NCBI RefSeq assembly: GCF_002272015.1
Contig: NZ_NPBY01000029.1
Coordinates: 24,910-88,909, forward strand
Source of the DNA: Paenibacillus campinasensis
GTDB lineage: Bacteria > Bacillota > Bacilli > Paenibacillales > Paenibacillaceae
Direction: 5' to 3'
DNA: 64,000 nt
The notes below the pieces were generated by a model. It was not told the DNA's origin, did not search any database, and worked only from the letters and a program-made list of their open reading frames with translations. Of the stretch, positions 62,102 through 64,000 are shown piece by piece (position 1 is the first letter of the stretch; every line of letters begins with the position of its first letter). Made by a program: the position numbers and the translations under genes.

Positions 62102-63976
62102 ATGAATGTGGAAGCCAGGAGCAATGAATTGATGAATATGGACACCGCGAAGGAAATTTTGCAGCGGTATTACGGGTACCCGGACTTTCGGGAGGGGCAG
62201 AAGAAGATTGTGGACAGCCTGCTCCGTGGACGGGATACACTTGGAATTATGCCGACAGGCGGAGGCAAGTCGATCTGTTATCAGATTCCGGCACTGATGC
62301 ATCCTGGCCTGACGCTTGTTATATCGCCGCTGATCTCACTGATGAAGGACCAGGTGGATGCGCTGACGACCGCGGGTATTTCTGCGGCTTATATTAACAG
62401 CACGCTCAGCGGCAAGGAAGTGAATGAACGGATTCGGGCCGCGAAGCGAGGAGACTTGAAGCTGCTGTATGTCGCGCCGGAGCGGCTGGAGCTCGACTGG
62501 TTCCGGGAGGAGATGGCCGGCCTTGACATCTCGATCGTCGCTGTGGATGAGGCCCACTGCGTATCCCAGTGGGGACATGATTTCCGTACAAGCTACCTGG
62601 CGGTAGCACCGTTTGTCGACGCTTTGCCGCAGCGCCCGATTGTGGCCGCCTTTACGGCGACGGCAACGCCAGAGGTTATGGAGGATATGCAGCGTCTCCT
62701 TCAGCTTGATCAGCCGCAGGTGTTCGTTACAGGTCTTGGCCGGGACAATCTGGAGATGTCGGTGCTGCGGGGGGAGAACAAGCGCGAATTCATTATGGAT
62801 TACGCCGCTTCCCATGCCCATCAGTCAGGCATTATCTATGCTGCAACCCGCAAGGATGTGGACGATTTATGCCAGCGACTGCAGGCGCAGGGCATCGCCG
62901 CCGGGCGGTATCATGCAGGCATGAGCGATGCGGAGAGGGCAGAGAGCCAGGAGGCGTTCCTGTATGATGATATTCGCGTCATTGTAGCGACGAATGCATT
63001 CGGTATGGGGATAGACAAGTCCAATGTTCGTTACGTCATCCACTACAATATGCCGAAAAATATGGAGTCCTACGTTCAGGAGGCAGGCCGCGCGGGCCGG
63101 GACGGTGAACCGAGCCAGTGCATCCTGCTGTTCAGTCCGCAGGACATCATCACCCAGAAATTTCTGATCGAGCAAAATCCCCAGGATTCAGAGCGCAAGC
63201 ATAACGAATACCGGAAGCTGCAGCAGATGATCGATTACTGCTACACCACCCGCTGCCTTCGCAGCGCGATGCTGGATTACTTCGGGGAAGCCCATGACGA
63301 CAAGCCATGCGGCACATGCAGCTCCTGCACGGACGATCGTGAGCTGATCGATATCACGGTCGATGCACAGAAGATCTTTTCCTGCATTCACCGCATGCGC
63401 GAACGGTTTGGCGTGTCGACCGTCGCTGCGGTGCTGAAAGGCTCCAGAGCGAAGAAGGTGCTGGAATACGGGTTTGACCGGTTGCCTACCTATGGAGTGA
63501 TGTCGGGCCGCACGGAAAAGGAAATTGCCGAAACGATCAATGTGCTCGTATCCGAAGGATACCTGACATTAACGGAAGGGCAGTACCCGGTAGTGAAGCT
63601 TCAGAGCGCCGCGGCCGAGGTGCTGCGGGGGCAGAAGGAAGTCATGCAGCGTGTGCCGAAGCCTTCCCGCACGAAAGCCGGGCAGCGGAGCGCAGGGCGG
63701 CGTGATTACTCGCCGTCTGCGGTCAATGAAACGATATTTGAGCAGCTGCGCCTGATCCGCCGCGAGCTTGCAAGCAAAGAGCATGTGCCGTCCTACATCA
63801 TTTTCAACGATGCAACGCTGCGGGAGATGAGTGTCGTTTGCCCGCAAACGGAACAGGAGATGCTGGGGATTAAAGGGGTCGGGGAGATGAAGTTTCGCAA
63901 ATACGGCCAGCCGTTCCTCGATTTTTTCCAGAATCAGTCAGGCAGTGGCGGAGATGAGCCTGTTTATGAGTTTTGA
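62102..63976 (+). CDS. recQ: RecQ family ATP-dependent DNA helicase
   Basis: A 624-residue 3'-5' helicase of recombination repair. Motif I MPTGGGKSICYQ, DEAH-type VDEAHCVSQWGHDFR, motif III FTATATPEV, motif VI YVQEAGRAGRDGEPS. A zinc site (YCYTTRC... CGTCSSC) and a C-terminal HRDC-like domain (about 545-610, LRLIRRELASKEHVPSYIIF, MLGIKGVGEMKFRKYG) are present. ATG 62102 follows AAGGAG. It ends 24 bases before the window edge. Confidence 0.95.
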   Translation: MNVEARSNELMNMDTAKEILQRYYGYPDFREGQKKIVDSLLRGRDTLGIMPTGGGKSICYQIPALMHPGLTLVISPLISLMKDQVDALTTAGISAAYINSTLSGKEVNERIRAAKRGDLKLLYVAPERLELDWFREEMAGLDISIVAVDEAHCVSQWGHDFRTSYLAVAPFVDALPQRPIVAAFTATATPEVMEDMQRLLQLDQPQVFVTGLGRDNLEMSVLRGENKREFIMDYAASHAHQSGIIYAATRKDVDDLCQRLQAQGIAAGRYHAGMSDAERAESQEAFLYDDIRVIVATNAFGMGIDKSNVRYVIHYNMPKNMESYVQEAGRAGRDGEPSQCILLFSPQDIITQKFLIEQNPQDSERKHNEYRKLQQMIDYCYTTRCLRSAMLDYFGEAHDDKPCGTCSSCTDDRELIDITVDAQKIFSCIHRMRERFGVSTVAAVLKGSRAKKVLEYGFDRLPTYGVMSGRTEKEIAETINVLVSEGYLTLTEGQYPVVKLQSAAAEVLRGQKEVMQRVPKPSRTKAGQRSAGRRDYSPSAVNETIFEQLRLIRRELASKEHVPSYIIFNDATLREMSVVCPQTEQEMLGIKGVGEMKFRKYGQPFLDFFQNQSGSGGDEPVYEF

Positions 63977-64000
63977 GATAAGGGAGCACCGAGCCCACCC

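Overview
The window looks like chromosomal DNA of a Paenibacillus or close relative (Bacillales). This is inferred from moderately GC-rich coding DNA, strong GGAGG-type ribosome binding sites, frequent TTG/GTG starts, U-tailed hairpin terminators and Bacillales gene types (lipoate ligase LplJ, TcyP-type cystine carrier, DUF2621, stalk-domain proteins, CatE). No rRNA, tRNA, insertion sequence, phage gene or CRISPR array was found. I ran no database search; names come from motifs and family recall.

Layout. 1-3.7 kb: the end of an FHA protein, an 11-bp tandem repeat, a DUF2621 protein, endonuclease IV with an unusual C-terminal extension, and PurU. 4.1-17.3 kb: one long co-directional cluster with a secreted/membrane protein, an ABC-2 type exporter, a coiled-coil membrane protein, a MoxR ATPase, a DUF58 protein and two large VWA membrane proteins. 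This is a MoxR/VWA chaperone-type system whose substrate is unknown. 18-26.6 kb: metabolism (transketolase, PpnP, a stalk-domain protein, a beta-hydroxyacid dehydrogenase, Pgi, a YigZ protein, TetR, a YjbQ protein). 26.7-30.5 kb: a complete sulfate ABC importer.

30.8-35.3 kb is the most accessory-looking part. It has a lipoprotein serpin and a two-gene unit in which a CAP12/PycTIR-like TIR protein with a GAF-like C-terminal half overlaps a 77-residue basic protein. A PhnP-like hydrolase and a protein with two MerR DNA-binding domains follow. The TIR unit is my best candidate for an undescribed, probably defence-related, system.

35.5-39.6 kb: HAD phosphatase, EamA transporter, YdjM-like membrane protein and lipoate ligase. 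39.6-49.6 kb: cobalamin salvage and transport (CobD, CbiZ, CbiB, CobC; a cobalamin riboswitch; BtuF, BtuC, BtuD; CobT, CobU, CobS). No corrin-ring genes are present, so the locus imports corrinoids, remodels them and completes the nucleotide loop. 49.6-64 kb: TcyP, an M24 peptidase, two GNAT acetyltransferases, an orphan BTAD response regulator, an AEC transporter, CatE, a divergent pair around an ArsR-like regulator and a metallo-beta-lactamase-fold hydrolase, SpeD, an SRPBCC protein and a RecQ helicase.
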